From Mariniphaga sp963747515 (lineage in GTDB: Bacteria > Bacteroidota > Bacteroidia > Bacteroidales > Prolixibacteraceae), in contig CAVVFN010000004.1 of the NCBI GenBank assembly GCA_963747515.1, forward strand, positions 124,001 through 188,000: a stretch of DNA of 64,000 bases, in the 5' to 3' direction. Each line of letters opens with the position of its first letter. Position 1 is the stretch's first letter. The position numbers and the translations under genes are program-made. Below, piece by piece: positions 18,468 to 27,075 of this stretch. The notes below the pieces were generated by a model that made no database searches, was not told the DNA's origin, and saw only the letters and a list, made by a program, of their open reading frames with translations.

Positions 18468-18550
18468 GCCCGGGTGGCGGAATAGGTAGACGCGCTGGAT
18501 TCAAAATCCAGTTCTGGCAACAGAGTGGGGGTTCGATTCCCCCCCGGGTA
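18468..18550 (+). tRNA. tRNA-Leu (anticodon CAA)
   Basis: 83 nt cloverleaf with a long variable arm, as expected for Leu. The acceptor stem is GCCCGGG with CCCGGGT (final G-U pair), and the discriminator is A. The anticodon arm CTGGA-TTCAAAA-TCCAG places CAA in the loop. The T arm GGGGGTTCGATTCCCCC is canonical. CCA is not encoded. It reads the UUG codon. It has its own promoter and terminator. Confidence 0.97.
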
Positions 18551-18555
18551 CCGGA

Positions 18556-18590
18556 AACACCTGTCATTCGTATATTGACAGGTGTTTTTA
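18556..18590 (+). terminator. intrinsic terminator after tRNA-Leu
   Basis: A perfect 11-bp stem (AACACCTGTCA at 18556-18566 with TGACAGGTGTT at 18576-18586) with a 9-base loop is followed by more Ts. Confidence 0.85.
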
Positions 18591-18715
18591 TTTATAGAAG
18601 ATGATTCTGTGGTTTTAGTACCATAATCGCTGGTTGTTTTACTTAGTCATCATCCCAAGTTAAATTTCCATTCATACCAGTGTTGCTTTACCTTTAACCT
18701 ATTCCTATATTTGTA

Positions 18716-18723
18716 TAAAATAA
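18716..18723 (+). promoter_or_regulatory. -7 element before the DUF202 gene
   Basis: TATATTTG fits TAnnTTTG and lies only 7 bases before the ATG at 18730, implying a nearly leaderless transcript or a start slightly further inside. No clear -33 box is seen. Confidence 0.3.
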
Positions 18724-18729
18724 CCCATT

Positions 18730-19107
18730 ATGGAAAACGATACCAAACTTCGTGAGCATCTGGCCAATGAACGTACCTTTCTGGCTTGGGTGAGAACTTC
18801 AGTGGCATTAATCGGACTGGGCTTTGTAATTGTTAAATTTGCATTGTTTCTAAAAGAACTATCCCTGCTTTTTCAGGAACAAAAGGTTTCGGATTCCGAG
18901 GGGTTTTCTGCTATTATAGGTGTTATTATTGTTGCTTTTGGAGTTGCACTTCCTCCCTTTGCCTTTTACCAGTTTAAAAAAGTAGAAAAACAGATAAACA
19001 AGCAATCATATAAAACTTCTTCATTGCTTACTGCAACCATTACTCTGGCTATATTTGCAGGAGGAATTTTATTAATTCTCAATTTGCTGACCAATATCGA
19101 GCTTTAA
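18730..19107 (+). CDS. DUF202 (YidH-like) membrane protein
   Basis: 125 residues with three predicted membrane segments (VALIGLGFVIVKFALFL, FSAIIGVIIVAFGVAL, SLLTATITLAIFAGGILLI). The N-terminal LREHLANERTFLAWVRTS is the hallmark of DUF202/YidH proteins. Function is unknown for the family. It stands alone between the tRNA and the sigma factor operon. Confidence 0.88.
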   Translation: MENDTKLREHLANERTFLAWVRTSVALIGLGFVIVKFALFLKELSLLFQEQKVSDSEGFSAIIGVIIVAFGVALPPFAFYQFKKVEKQINKQSYKTSSLLTATITLAIFAGGILLILNLLTNIEL

Positions 19108-19179
19108 CCGATTAGAGGTATATCCTTTCAATCATCTTGTTTTATTACCTTCGACAGGATTTTTTAATGGGAAGTAAAA

Positions 19180-19719
19180 ATGAACCGGCAGGCTGATCAA
19201 TTTCTGTTTGAACGAATAAAAAAAAGCGACGAGAAGGCATTTGAGACCCTTTTCCGTACTTATTATCCTTTTTTGTGCCAATATGCCACTCAACTGCTTC
19301 GAGAGCCCTCAGAGGCCGAAGAAATCGTTCAGGAGCTTTTTGTAAGGCTGTGGGAAAGAAGAAAAGAAATAAATATTGAAACTTCTGTGAAAAATTATTT
19401 GTTTCGTGCTGTAAAAAATTCGTGTTTAAACTATTTAAGGCACGCCAAAATTAAAAGCAATTATATTCCGTCAGAAGAAAATTTTTATGTCGATGAAGAA
19501 TACGACTTCCAGGCAGAATTGATTAAAAAAATTGAAGAAAGTATCGCTTCTCTTCCCGACAAAAGAAGGGAAATCTTCAGGTTGAGCCGTCAGGAAGGAC
19601 TAAAATATAAAGAAATAGCGGCGAAATTGAATGTTTCTGTAAAAACCGTCGAAACTCAGATGGGCATTGCAATAAAAAGCCTTCGCCAAAAATTAACGAA
19701 TTATCTTTCCCTTTTTTAA
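19180..19719 (+). CDS. ECF RNA polymerase sigma factor (Bacteroidota FecI-like)
   Basis: 179 residues. Region 2 (FETLFRTYYPFLCQYATQLL, AEEIVQELFVRLWERR) and region 4 (SLPDKRREIFRLSRQEGLKY, NVSVKTVETQMGIA) are complete. The length and sequence match the Bacteroidota-specific ECF group usually paired with a FecR anti-sigma and a TonB-dependent transducer. The anti-sigma gene follows after 69 bases. The downstream genes, rather than a SusC-type receptor, are two STN-domain proteins, so the inducing signal is probably sensed differently. Confidence 0.94.
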   Translation: MNRQADQFLFERIKKSDEKAFETLFRTYYPFLCQYATQLLREPSEAEEIVQELFVRLWERRKEINIETSVKNYLFRAVKNSCLNYLRHAKIKSNYIPSEENFYVDEEYDFQAELIKKIEESIASLPDKRREIFRLSRQEGLKYKEIAAKLNVSVKTVETQMGIAIKSLRQKLTNYLSLF

Positions 19720-19788
19720 CTCCTGTTTACCAAAAAAAGTTTACCCTCCTCTTAAGGGTAAAACACATATGAATTGTCATTATTACAG

Positions 19789-20844
19789 ATGAAAGCAAAA
19801 AATTCCATAGAAAAACCCGGTTGGGAGCTGATAGGTAAATTCCTTTCAGGAGAAACGAGTCCTGCTGAAACAGATTGGGTGGAAACCTGGGCTGCTGCTT
19901 CGGAACATAACCGCAGGGAGTTGAATCAAAGTAAACTCCTTTTTAATCAAGCTAATAATTTATACCGGTTTCAAAGATTCGATACCAATAAGGCCTGGGA
20001 AAAAGTACAAAAACAAATCTCTCCTGCGGCACCTGCAATGGGGATAGCTGATATACGAATAAAAGCTTCAGCCTGGTTTTACAGATATGCTGCAGTCCTT
20101 CTCCTGGCTTTCTTATTAGGTTCTGCAGGGTACTTCCTTATAAGCTATACGAATTCAAAACACCGGCCATTCACAGAAATAGCATCCTCTGAAATGCAGG
20201 TTGTAAATGAATATGTTCTTCCAGACGGTTCGAAAGTAAGCCTGAACAGCAATTCAAGGCTGCAGTATCCTGAAAAATTTGATAAAGATCAACGGGAAGT
20301 TACCGTCACAGGAGAAGCATTTTTTGATATCAAACCCGACCACCAAAGGCCATTTGTCATCAATGCAGGTAGTGCACGTATAAAGGTAGTGGGCACTTCA
20401 TTTAACGTAAATGCCTATCCGGAAGCTGAATCTGTGGAGGTGATTGTAGAATCGGGAATTGTTCAGGTAGTTTGCTGTGAAAATGAAAGGCCGGAGAAAT
20501 ATGTTGAACTTTTATTAAATGCCGGAGAAAAAGGACTGCTTTTCAAATCAAATGGCAACCTTGAAAAATCGGTTAATACCAATCCAAATTACGTGGCGTG
20601 GAAAACCCACAACCTGATATTTGAAAAAACCCGCCTGAAAGAAGTGGTTTACTGTTTAAACAAAACCTATCATATTGAGATACATCTTAAAAACAAGAAA
20701 CTGGAAAACCTACTGCTTACTGCTGAATTTGAAAAAAAACCGGCAGAGTTCATACTTGATGTAATCAGATTAACATTTGATCTTGAGCTAACGCAGGAAA
20801 ACAACACATATATACTCTCAGAAAAATCAGCATCAAATTTATAG
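19789..20844 (+). CDS. FecR-family anti-sigma factor
   Basis: 351 residues from the ATG at 19789 (a TTG 15 bases upstream is also possible). The cytoplasmic N-terminus should bind the sigma factor. One membrane span (YAAVLLLAFLLGSAGYFLISY, near residue 100) follows, then the periplasmic FecR domain (LPDGSKVSLNSNSRLQYPEKF, FNVNAYPE, VIVESGIVQV). The C-terminal DUF4974 domain (LKEVVYCLNKTYHIEIHL) contacts STN domains in characterised Fec-type systems. It is spaced 11 bases from the next gene, so it is likely cotranscribed. Confidence 0.93.
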   Translation: MKAKNSIEKPGWELIGKFLSGETSPAETDWVETWAAASEHNRRELNQSKLLFNQANNLYRFQRFDTNKAWEKVQKQISPAAPAMGIADIRIKASAWFYRYAAVLLLAFLLGSAGYFLISYTNSKHRPFTEIASSEMQVVNEYVLPDGSKVSLNSNSRLQYPEKFDKDQREVTVTGEAFFDIKPDHQRPFVINAGSARIKVVGTSFNVNAYPEAESVEVIVESGIVQVVCCENERPEKYVELLLNAGEKGLLFKSNGNLEKSVNTNPNYVAWKTHNLIFEKTRLKEVVYCLNKTYHIEIHLKNKKLENLLLTAEFEKKPAEFILDVIRLTFDLELTQENNTYILSEKSASNL

Positions 20845-20855
20845 AATTCAAAGAC

Positions 20856-22412
20856 ATGAAAACAACTGGAAAAAAAATCGGAATAGCAATTGCACTGGCT
20901 CTTTTACTTGCAGCTTTTAAGCCCCAGCCATCTTTTGCTCAGCACCCTGGAGATCAGGTCCTTGATCAAAACATCAGCATTTATGCTGATGACGAACCTC
21001 TCTCTGATGTTATCGAGAAAATATGTAATTATTTAAACCTCGATTATTCCTATAATGCTCAAATTGTTTCAGAAAAAAAGGTAAACCTGAACATTTCCAA
21101 CAAGCCTATCAAATATGTGCTTGATAAATTAATGAAAGACTTTTACCTGCTGTTTGAAATTGAAGACAACATTCTTGTAGTCCGGGATTATGTCCCCCTC
21201 GAAGAAAGCATGGAAAATACCAGCCAGTTTCTAAGCGCAAACCGGGGATTTCTGTTTAATGACCCAAAGGAAAAATCCATTACCATCCGGTTTAAATCGG
21301 CAAGTAACCTGATTATTATACCGATAACTATAAATGAATCAGATACCTTAAATTTCATTCTCGATACAGGTGTCCGACATCCAATTATTACTGAACTGCC
21401 GTTTGTAAATAAATTAAATCTAAATTACCTGATGCCTGTTCAGATACAGGGAATAGGTGAAGGGGAAGGTCTGACGGCCTACCGTTCAGCGAATAATAAT
21501 ATAAAACTGGACAATATGACTGCCTGGAATCAGGAAGTTCAAATGGTTATTGATGAAAATTTTCAGATTTCGCACATGCTGGGACTGCCGGTTCATGGCC
21601 TGATCGGATTTAATCTATTTAAAGATTATATAGTAAAAATTAATTATTCAGCTGAAAAGCTGACCCTTTACCGGCCTGAACATTTTAAATACCGTGACCG
21701 GAAAAAAGACATCATCATGCCGTTGCACCTTGAAGGGAATAAACCTTTTGTACGTACCAGCATTGTTACCGATGAAATGCAGGAAGTGCCCGTTAAACTT
21801 CTTGTTGATACCGGGGCCAGCGATGCCCTGTGGCTGTCGGAAAATTCTGATGAACGCATAGACCTCCCGCAAGTTCATATTGAAACTTTTTTGGGAAAAG
21901 GACTTAGCGGAGATCTTTATGGTGTCAAAGGAAGAATAGACGGAATTTGGGTAGGACCGCTTGTTCTGCCAAAACCCATTGTTGCTTTTCCCAATTCTGA
22001 AATCATTGACCAGCTTATTACTTCCAACGATCGCAACGGGACTCTCGGGGCAGAAATTCTCAGAAGATTTATTGTAACCCTGGATTACCGCAACAACCGG
22101 CTTACTTTACGGCCTACGAATAAAATAAAAGATGATTTTAATTACAACATGAGTGGCATGGAAGTAATAAACCCGATGCCGGGTCTGCCTATATTTACAA
22201 TTACAAACATTCGTGAAAATTCCCCTGCATATTTTGCAGGGCTTAAGGAAAATGATCAGATTCTTTCGTTAAACAGCAGCAATCATCAGTCGCTCAAACT
22301 TAACGACATTAACCTGCTGTTGCAAAGCAGGGAAAATAAAAAAATTAAAATTAAAGTTTTACGCGACGGAGAAGAATATAAAACCTCGTTTGATTTGAAA
22401 AAAGTATTTTAA
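20856..22412 (+). CDS. STN domain - tandem retropepsin - PDZ envelope protein
   Basis: 518 residues with a signal peptide ending near QPSFAQ. Residues 38-110 form an STN-like domain (ISIYADDEPLSDVIEKICN, FEIEDNILVVRDY). Two retropepsin-like aspartic protease halves follow, with catalytic motifs LDTG (Asp170) and VDTGAS (Asp318), able to pair within one chain. A PDZ domain closes the protein (ENSPAYFAGLKENDQILSLN, about residues 430-505). Retropepsin-PDZ proteins are known in Bacteroidota; the STN fusion behind a FecI/FecR pair is unusual. Its stop overlaps the start of the next gene (TAATG), implying translational coupling. Confidence 0.85.
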   Translation: MKTTGKKIGIAIALALLLAAFKPQPSFAQHPGDQVLDQNISIYADDEPLSDVIEKICNYLNLDYSYNAQIVSEKKVNLNISNKPIKYVLDKLMKDFYLLFEIEDNILVVRDYVPLEESMENTSQFLSANRGFLFNDPKEKSITIRFKSASNLIIIPITINESDTLNFILDTGVRHPIITELPFVNKLNLNYLMPVQIQGIGEGEGLTAYRSANNNIKLDNMTAWNQEVQMVIDENFQISHMLGLPVHGLIGFNLFKDYIVKINYSAEKLTLYRPEHFKYRDRKKDIIMPLHLEGNKPFVRTSIVTDEMQEVPVKLLVDTGASDALWLSENSDERIDLPQVHIETFLGKGLSGDLYGVKGRIDGIWVGPLVLPKPIVAFPNSEIIDQLITSNDRNGTLGAEILRRFIVTLDYRNNRLTLRPTNKIKDDFNYNMSGMEVINPMPGLPIFTITNIRENSPAYFAGLKENDQILSLNSSNHQSLKLNDINLLLQSRENKKIKIKVLRDGEEYKTSFDLKKVF

Positions 22413-23932
22413 TGAATTTAAAATCCGCCTCGACTCTTATTACCATCCTGTTTTTCTGGCTGAATACTGCCAGCCAGCAACAGGATGGTTCTGTCTTCGA
22501 ACGGCGTATTAACATTCATGCAGAAAATCAACCCCTTTCGGTTATTTTAGATCAAATCAGCTGGCAAGCACGTGTATATTTTTCATACGATGCTTCAATG
22601 ATAGAATCTGCAGAAACATTTTCGATCGAAGCCATCGATAAATCACTTTTTTCAGTCCTGAATCAGCTTTTCAGCCCAAAAAAATATGTACTCACAGAAC
22701 TGGAAAATCAAATTGTGATCGCGAAAAGAAAAGCTGGTGTTAAAAATGAAATCAGATCAGACAGTATTCCTGAAAAATATTTTTTCCTTTCCGGTAAAGT
22801 GATTGACCGGAAAAAAAAATATCCCATTACCTATGCCTCCGTCTCTGTGGCTAATCAACCCATTGGCACCCTGACAAATTCCGACGGGGAATTTTTATTA
22901 AAGCTTCATCCTCAATACATTAATGACTCCCTTGTTGTTTCCTGCATGGGATATGCCCAGAAATTTATACCTGCCAGCCAGTTACTTGATGATGAAATCA
23001 TCTTCATGAATTCCATTTCTGTTTATATTCGTGAAATTAAAGTAACTGCAACCACCCCTGAAAAACTGCTTGAAAACATCAGGGCAAACCTTATTAACAA
23101 CTATTCCTCAAACTATAAGCTAATGAATGCCTTTTACCGGGAAACCGTGAAGCAGAGTGATAATTATATCAATGTTTCAGAAGCAGTAATCGACATATTA
23201 AAAGCACCTTACAATTCTGTCAGGAATGATCTGGCAAGATTGGTTAAGGGAAGGCAGAGTCCTGATGTTCAACCTTTTAAATGGGTAAATTTTAAATTAC
23301 AGGGAGGTCCATTTACCATTACTCAGCTCGATATAGTGAAAAAAATGGAAACGTTTATTGATAAAAAATACGAACATCAATATAAATATGAAATAACAAA
23401 GGTTTTATGGTACAACAATGTCCCGGTTTACGTTCTGGAATTTGAACCTGATAATGACGATGATTTTCATGGATTCACAGGCGAATTGTATGTTGACCGT
23501 GAATCATTCGCAATCGTTTTTGCCCGATTTGGTTTCAACCGGAGCGGATTAAAAAAAGCAACTTCCGTGTTGGTAAAACATACACCCCCCGGGGTAAAAG
23601 CACGTCCTTCTTTTGTTGAATATCGGGTCAGTTATCGCAAATACCAGGGAAAATGGCAGTTAACAACTGCCCGTGCAGATATAAAATTTAAAGTACGCAG
23701 CCGCCGTGATAAAATTAATTCAGAATTCCACAGTGTTTCAGATTTGTTGGTTACCAATATTCATTCCACAGATTTAAAAAAGTTTCCTCGTGATGAATCC
23801 TTTTCTCACCGCGATATTTTTACTGAAATGATTCATAATTATGACCCTGATTTCTGGGAAAATTACAACATTATTAAACCCGATGAAGACCTTCGGAATG
23901 CTATTCCTAAGCTTACCGCAGGAAATAAATAG
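22412..23932 (+). CDS. STN - carboxypeptidase-regulatory-like domain envelope protein
   Basis: 506 residues with a signal peptide (LITILFFWLNTASQQ). An STN domain (RINIHAENQPLSVILDQISW, YVLTELENQIVIAKR) is followed near residue 125 by a CarboxypepD_reg-like beta-sandwich (SGKVIDRKKKYPITYASVSV, GTLTNSDGEFLLKLH). The C-terminal half of about 300 residues (MNAFYRETVKQSDNYINVSE, GFTGELYVDRESFAIVFARF, YDPDFWENYNIIKPDE) resembles exported Bacteroidota proteins of unknown function. The first two domains are the signalling front of a TonB transducer, yet no plug or barrel follows. It is the last gene of the sigma operon. Confidence 0.8.
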   Translation: MNLKSASTLITILFFWLNTASQQQDGSVFERRINIHAENQPLSVILDQISWQARVYFSYDASMIESAETFSIEAIDKSLFSVLNQLFSPKKYVLTELENQIVIAKRKAGVKNEIRSDSIPEKYFFLSGKVIDRKKKYPITYASVSVANQPIGTLTNSDGEFLLKLHPQYINDSLVVSCMGYAQKFIPASQLLDDEIIFMNSISVYIREIKVTATTPEKLLENIRANLINNYSSNYKLMNAFYRETVKQSDNYINVSEAVIDILKAPYNSVRNDLARLVKGRQSPDVQPFKWVNFKLQGGPFTITQLDIVKKMETFIDKKYEHQYKYEITKVLWYNNVPVYVLEFEPDNDDDFHGFTGELYVDRESFAIVFARFGFNRSGLKKATSVLVKHTPPGVKARPSFVEYRVSYRKYQGKWQLTTARADIKFKVRSRRDKINSEFHSVSDLLVTNIHSTDLKKFPRDESFSHRDIFTEMIHNYDPDFWENYNIIKPDEDLRNAIPKLTAGNK

Positions 23933-24131
23933 CTCATCAGCTTATCATTTGCTTGTATTAAAAATTAATCTCGGTATTTTGAATACAGCTAATGCCTTTA
24001 ATTTGTACTGCCTGAAATTCTGCAAATACGCAACGCTCCATTATCATGCAAAAACTACTTAATCGAACAATTTTAATTAATTTTGAACAATTTTATTTAA
24101 AATGAGCATGAGAAAAGGGTCACATCATCCG

Positions 24132-24161
24132 TTGAGAATTAATACCCTCATGCGAATTTTG
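24132..24161 (+). promoter_or_regulatory. probable promoter of rbfA
   Basis: TTG at 24132-24134, a 19-base spacer, then GAATTTTG at 24154-24161 (one mismatch to TAnnTTTG). The rbfA ATG is 51 bases downstream. Confidence 0.45.
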
Positions 24162-24211
24162 TAAGATACCGTTGAAAACAAACAATTTTAATCATAAGAA
24201 AGCCTGATAAT

Positions 24212-24556
24212 ATGGAACAGTTCAGTACGCGACAAAATAAGGTTTCCCGTTTAATTCAACGTGAAATGTCCGATATTCTCCTTCAGCTAACCAAAACAAA
24301 GTACCCGGGAAAGCTGATTAGCGTTACCATTGTAAGGGTAACTAAAGATATGGGTCTTGCACGTATTTACCTAAGCATATATCCATCTGAATTTGCAAAT
24401 GAAATTTTAAGCGATATCCGGCTCAGCAGCAGGTCTGTCAGGGGTGAATTGGGTAGAAGAATTGGCAAAATAGTACGAATTATTCCTGAACTTGAATTTT
24501 ATATTGATGACAGTTTGGATTACATCGAACATATAGAGGATCTGTTAAAAAAATAA
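24212..24556 (+). CDS. rbfA: 30S ribosome-binding factor A
   Basis: 114 residues, normal for RbfA, which aids 16S rRNA 5'-end maturation and late 30S assembly. The KH-like family pattern is seen: RQNKVSRLIQREMSDIL at the N-terminus, VTIVRVTKDMGLARIYLSIY in the middle and the C-terminal RIIPELEFYIDDSLDYIEHI. The next gene starts 22 bases on, probably in the same transcript. Confidence 0.95.
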   Translation: MEQFSTRQNKVSRLIQREMSDILLQLTKTKYPGKLISVTIVRVTKDMGLARIYLSIYPSEFANEILSDIRLSSRSVRGELGRRIGKIVRIIPELEFYIDDSLDYIEHIEDLLKK

Positions 24557-24578
24557 GGTTTTCAAACAAACGTTACTG

Positions 24579-25817
24579 TTGATAAAGAAATTGAATCTGC
24601 CATTATTTATAGCGCTCAGGTATTTGTTTTCGAAAAAAAAACAAAACATCATCAATATTATTTCTGCCATTTCAGTAACAGGAATCATAGTTGGGACCAT
24701 GGCCCTTGTTATTGTTTTATCTGTATTTAATGGGTTTAACAATCTGATTGAAAGTCTTTTCAGCAATTTTGATCCCGATTTAAAGATTACAGCAGTACGG
24801 GGAAAAATGTTTTCTCCAACGGAATACCCGTTCGATGAAATTAAAAACCTGCCCGATGTGATCCATTATGCCGAAGTAATTGAAGAAGTAGCCCTGTTAA
24901 AATACAACAGCCAGCAATATGTTGCCACCATTAAAGGAGTACCACCTAATTATGCCCGGTATACAAATATCGATACCCTTATTATCGACGGTGCATTTAT
25001 GCTTGAAGATGAAAGTACAGATTATGCAGTAGTAGGGCAGGGGATTGCCTACAACCTTGGGCTGGGATTATCATTTGTTGATCCTATACGGGTATTTGTA
25101 CCGAAAAAAGGAAATCAGACCTCATTAAATCCGGCCCGTGCACTTAATTTTGATTACATTTTCCCTTCAGGGGTATTTTCGGTACTTGAAGAAATTGATT
25201 CAAAATATATGATAGTGCCTTTTAGTTTTGCATCCCGGCTTTTTGAAACTGAAGGCCAAATCTCAGCGGTCGAGCTGGGAATCAATTCCAGTGCAAATGC
25301 CGGAAGACTGCAAAAAAAAATTCAGGAAATTCTGGGGGATTCATTCGAAATTAAAAACAAGTACCAGCAGCATGATTTGATATACAAAACGATGCAATCC
25401 GAAAAATGGGCAGCATATCTGATTCTGGTATTTATCCTGATTGTAGCTTCATTCAACATGCTGGGAAGCCTTTCCATGCTCATTATCGATAAAAAAGAAG
25501 ATTTGTTTATTATTAGGGGAATGGGAGCCGATTCAAAGCTGATACGTAAGATTTTCTTATATGAAGGCTGGTTAATTTCATTATTCGGGGCAGTCATAGG
25601 TACTCTGCTGGGCATTTTTATTTCCTGGCTGCAAATCAAATTTGGGTTTATAAGCCTTCCAGGTGCAGGCTCTTTCATTATTACCGCCTATCCTGTAAAA
25701 ATTATCCTTACCGATATCCTGATTATTCTGGGAGTTGTATTGGGCATAGGATTTATTGCTTCCTGGTACCCGGTCCGATTTATTTCACAACGGTTTATCC
25801 TGCATGAGAATTTGTAA
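24579..25817 (+). CDS. LolC/LolE-like ABC transporter permease (FtsX fold)
   Basis: 412 residues, starting at a TTG that gives the complete N-terminus (ALRYLFSKKKQNIINIISAI), standard for LolC/E. The first membrane span follows (VTGIIVGTMALVIVLSVFNG), then a large periplasmic domain, then three C-terminal spans (LILVFILIVASFNMLGSLSM and two later), which is the MacB/FtsX-type layout. The likely role is extracting lipoproteins from the inner membrane. No LolD ATPase is adjacent. It lies downstream of rbfA, a pairing often seen in Bacteroidota. Confidence 0.88.
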   Translation: MIKKLNLPLFIALRYLFSKKKQNIINIISAISVTGIIVGTMALVIVLSVFNGFNNLIESLFSNFDPDLKITAVRGKMFSPTEYPFDEIKNLPDVIHYAEVIEEVALLKYNSQQYVATIKGVPPNYARYTNIDTLIIDGAFMLEDESTDYAVVGQGIAYNLGLGLSFVDPIRVFVPKKGNQTSLNPARALNFDYIFPSGVFSVLEEIDSKYMIVPFSFASRLFETEGQISAVELGINSSANAGRLQKKIQEILGDSFEIKNKYQQHDLIYKTMQSEKWAAYLILVFILIVASFNMLGSLSMLIIDKKEDLFIIRGMGADSKLIRKIFLYEGWLISLFGAVIGTLLGIFISWLQIKFGFISLPGAGSFIITAYPVKIILTDILIILGVVLGIGFIASWYPVRFISQRFILHENL

Positions 25818-25916
25818 ATGGGATTCAATGATCCTGCTGTTAATGATTTTCATTATCGTTTACAGGTATTTTTTAATTTATTTTAGCTGTAAAATTAACA
25901 CTTAAAAATCTTTAGC

Positions 25917-26945
25917 GTGAAAGCACTGGTTAAAAGCAAGGCTGAAAAAGGGATTTGGATGGAAAATGTCCCCATCCCGTTAGTGGGTCCTAATGATGTA
26001 TTGATAAAAATTAAAAAGGCTGCAATTTGCGGCACCGATTTACACATTTACAAATGGGATGAATGGGCGCAGAATGCCATAAAAACACCTGTTGTAATTG
26101 GGCATGAATATATGGGAGTTGTGGTTGAAACCGGCTCCGAAGTCGACCGGGTGAGGGTAGGAGAACGGGTTACTGTAGAAGGACATATTTCGTGTGGCTT
26201 TTGCAGGAATTGCAGGAGAGGAAGACAGCACATCTGTGATCATACAATTGGTATTGGAGTGAACCGCGATGGCGGTTTTGCGGAGTATATTTCAGTACCT
26301 GCCAAAAATGTTCTACATGTCGATGTCAGTATCCCCGATGACCTGATGGCAATTATGGACCCTTTGGGAAATGCCACCCACACTGCATTGTCTTTTCCCC
26401 TTCTGGGTGAGGATGTTCTCATTACGGGGATAGGAGGACCTATTGGTGCTATGACAGCTGCCATATGCCGCTTTTCAGGCGCCAGAAATGTAATAGGAAC
26501 CGATTTAAGTCCGTTCAGAAGAGCTCTTGCCCGAAAAATGGGTGCAACAAGGGTAATCGATCCTGCTAATGAAAGCATCAGGGAAGCAATGACTCGTCAT
26601 AATATGGTTGGCGGATTCGATATTGGACTCGAATGTTCAGGTTCACCTGTCGCATTTAATGATATGGTAAACCATATGTACAATGGTGGAAAAATAAGCT
26701 TGCTTGGAATTTTGCCCCAAAATACCCGGATTGATTGGAATAAAGTAATTTTCAAGGGATTAACATTGAAAGGTATTTATGGAAGGGAAATGTATGAAAC
26801 CTGGTATCAAATGGAAATGATGCTTACCTCGGGGCTTGATATCTCCCCGGTAATTACGCACAGGTTTCAGGCTTCCGATTTTCAAAAAGCTTTTGAAATT
26901 ATGGAAGACGGAAATTGCGGAAAAATACTATTGGAATGGGATTAA
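25917..26945 (+). CDS. tdh: L-threonine 3-dehydrogenase
   Basis: Zinc-dependent medium-chain dehydrogenase oxidising L-threonine to 2-amino-3-oxobutanoate with NAD+. 342 residues from a GTG, against 341 in E. coli Tdh, with close similarity throughout: AICGTDLHIYKWDEWAQ (catalytic zinc Cys), GHEYMG, the four structural-zinc cysteines in CGFCRNCRRGRQHIC, the Rossmann GIGGPIGAM, and the C-terminal KGIYGREMYETWYQMEMML. The partner kbl is not adjacent. Confidence 0.95.
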   Translation: MKALVKSKAEKGIWMENVPIPLVGPNDVLIKIKKAAICGTDLHIYKWDEWAQNAIKTPVVIGHEYMGVVVETGSEVDRVRVGERVTVEGHISCGFCRNCRRGRQHICDHTIGIGVNRDGGFAEYISVPAKNVLHVDVSIPDDLMAIMDPLGNATHTALSFPLLGEDVLITGIGGPIGAMTAAICRFSGARNVIGTDLSPFRRALARKMGATRVIDPANESIREAMTRHNMVGGFDIGLECSGSPVAFNDMVNHMYNGGKISLLGILPQNTRIDWNKVIFKGLTLKGIYGREMYETWYQMEMMLTSGLDISPVITHRFQASDFQKAFEIMEDGNCGKILLEWD

Positions 26946-26950
26946 TTTCG

Positions 26951-26966
26951 TGTTCCACGTGAAATT
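26951..26966. promoter_or_regulatory. parS-like site 1 (14 of 16)
   Basis: TGTTCCACGTGAAATT matches the ParB-binding parS consensus TGTTNCACGTGAAACA except for the last two bases. It lies just after tdh, in an intergenic stretch. It is also framed by AATTTC/GAAATT arms, so it is a larger inverted repeat. Confidence 0.55.
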
Positions 26967-27075
26967 AGGTTTTAGTTTTAGTGTTTTAAGCGTTGTTTTC
27001 AACCTTACCGTTGGTTAAACAATTCACAAACAGCCTCGTTTCAAAAATAGAAGTAAGTAATAAAAATTAAAAAAT

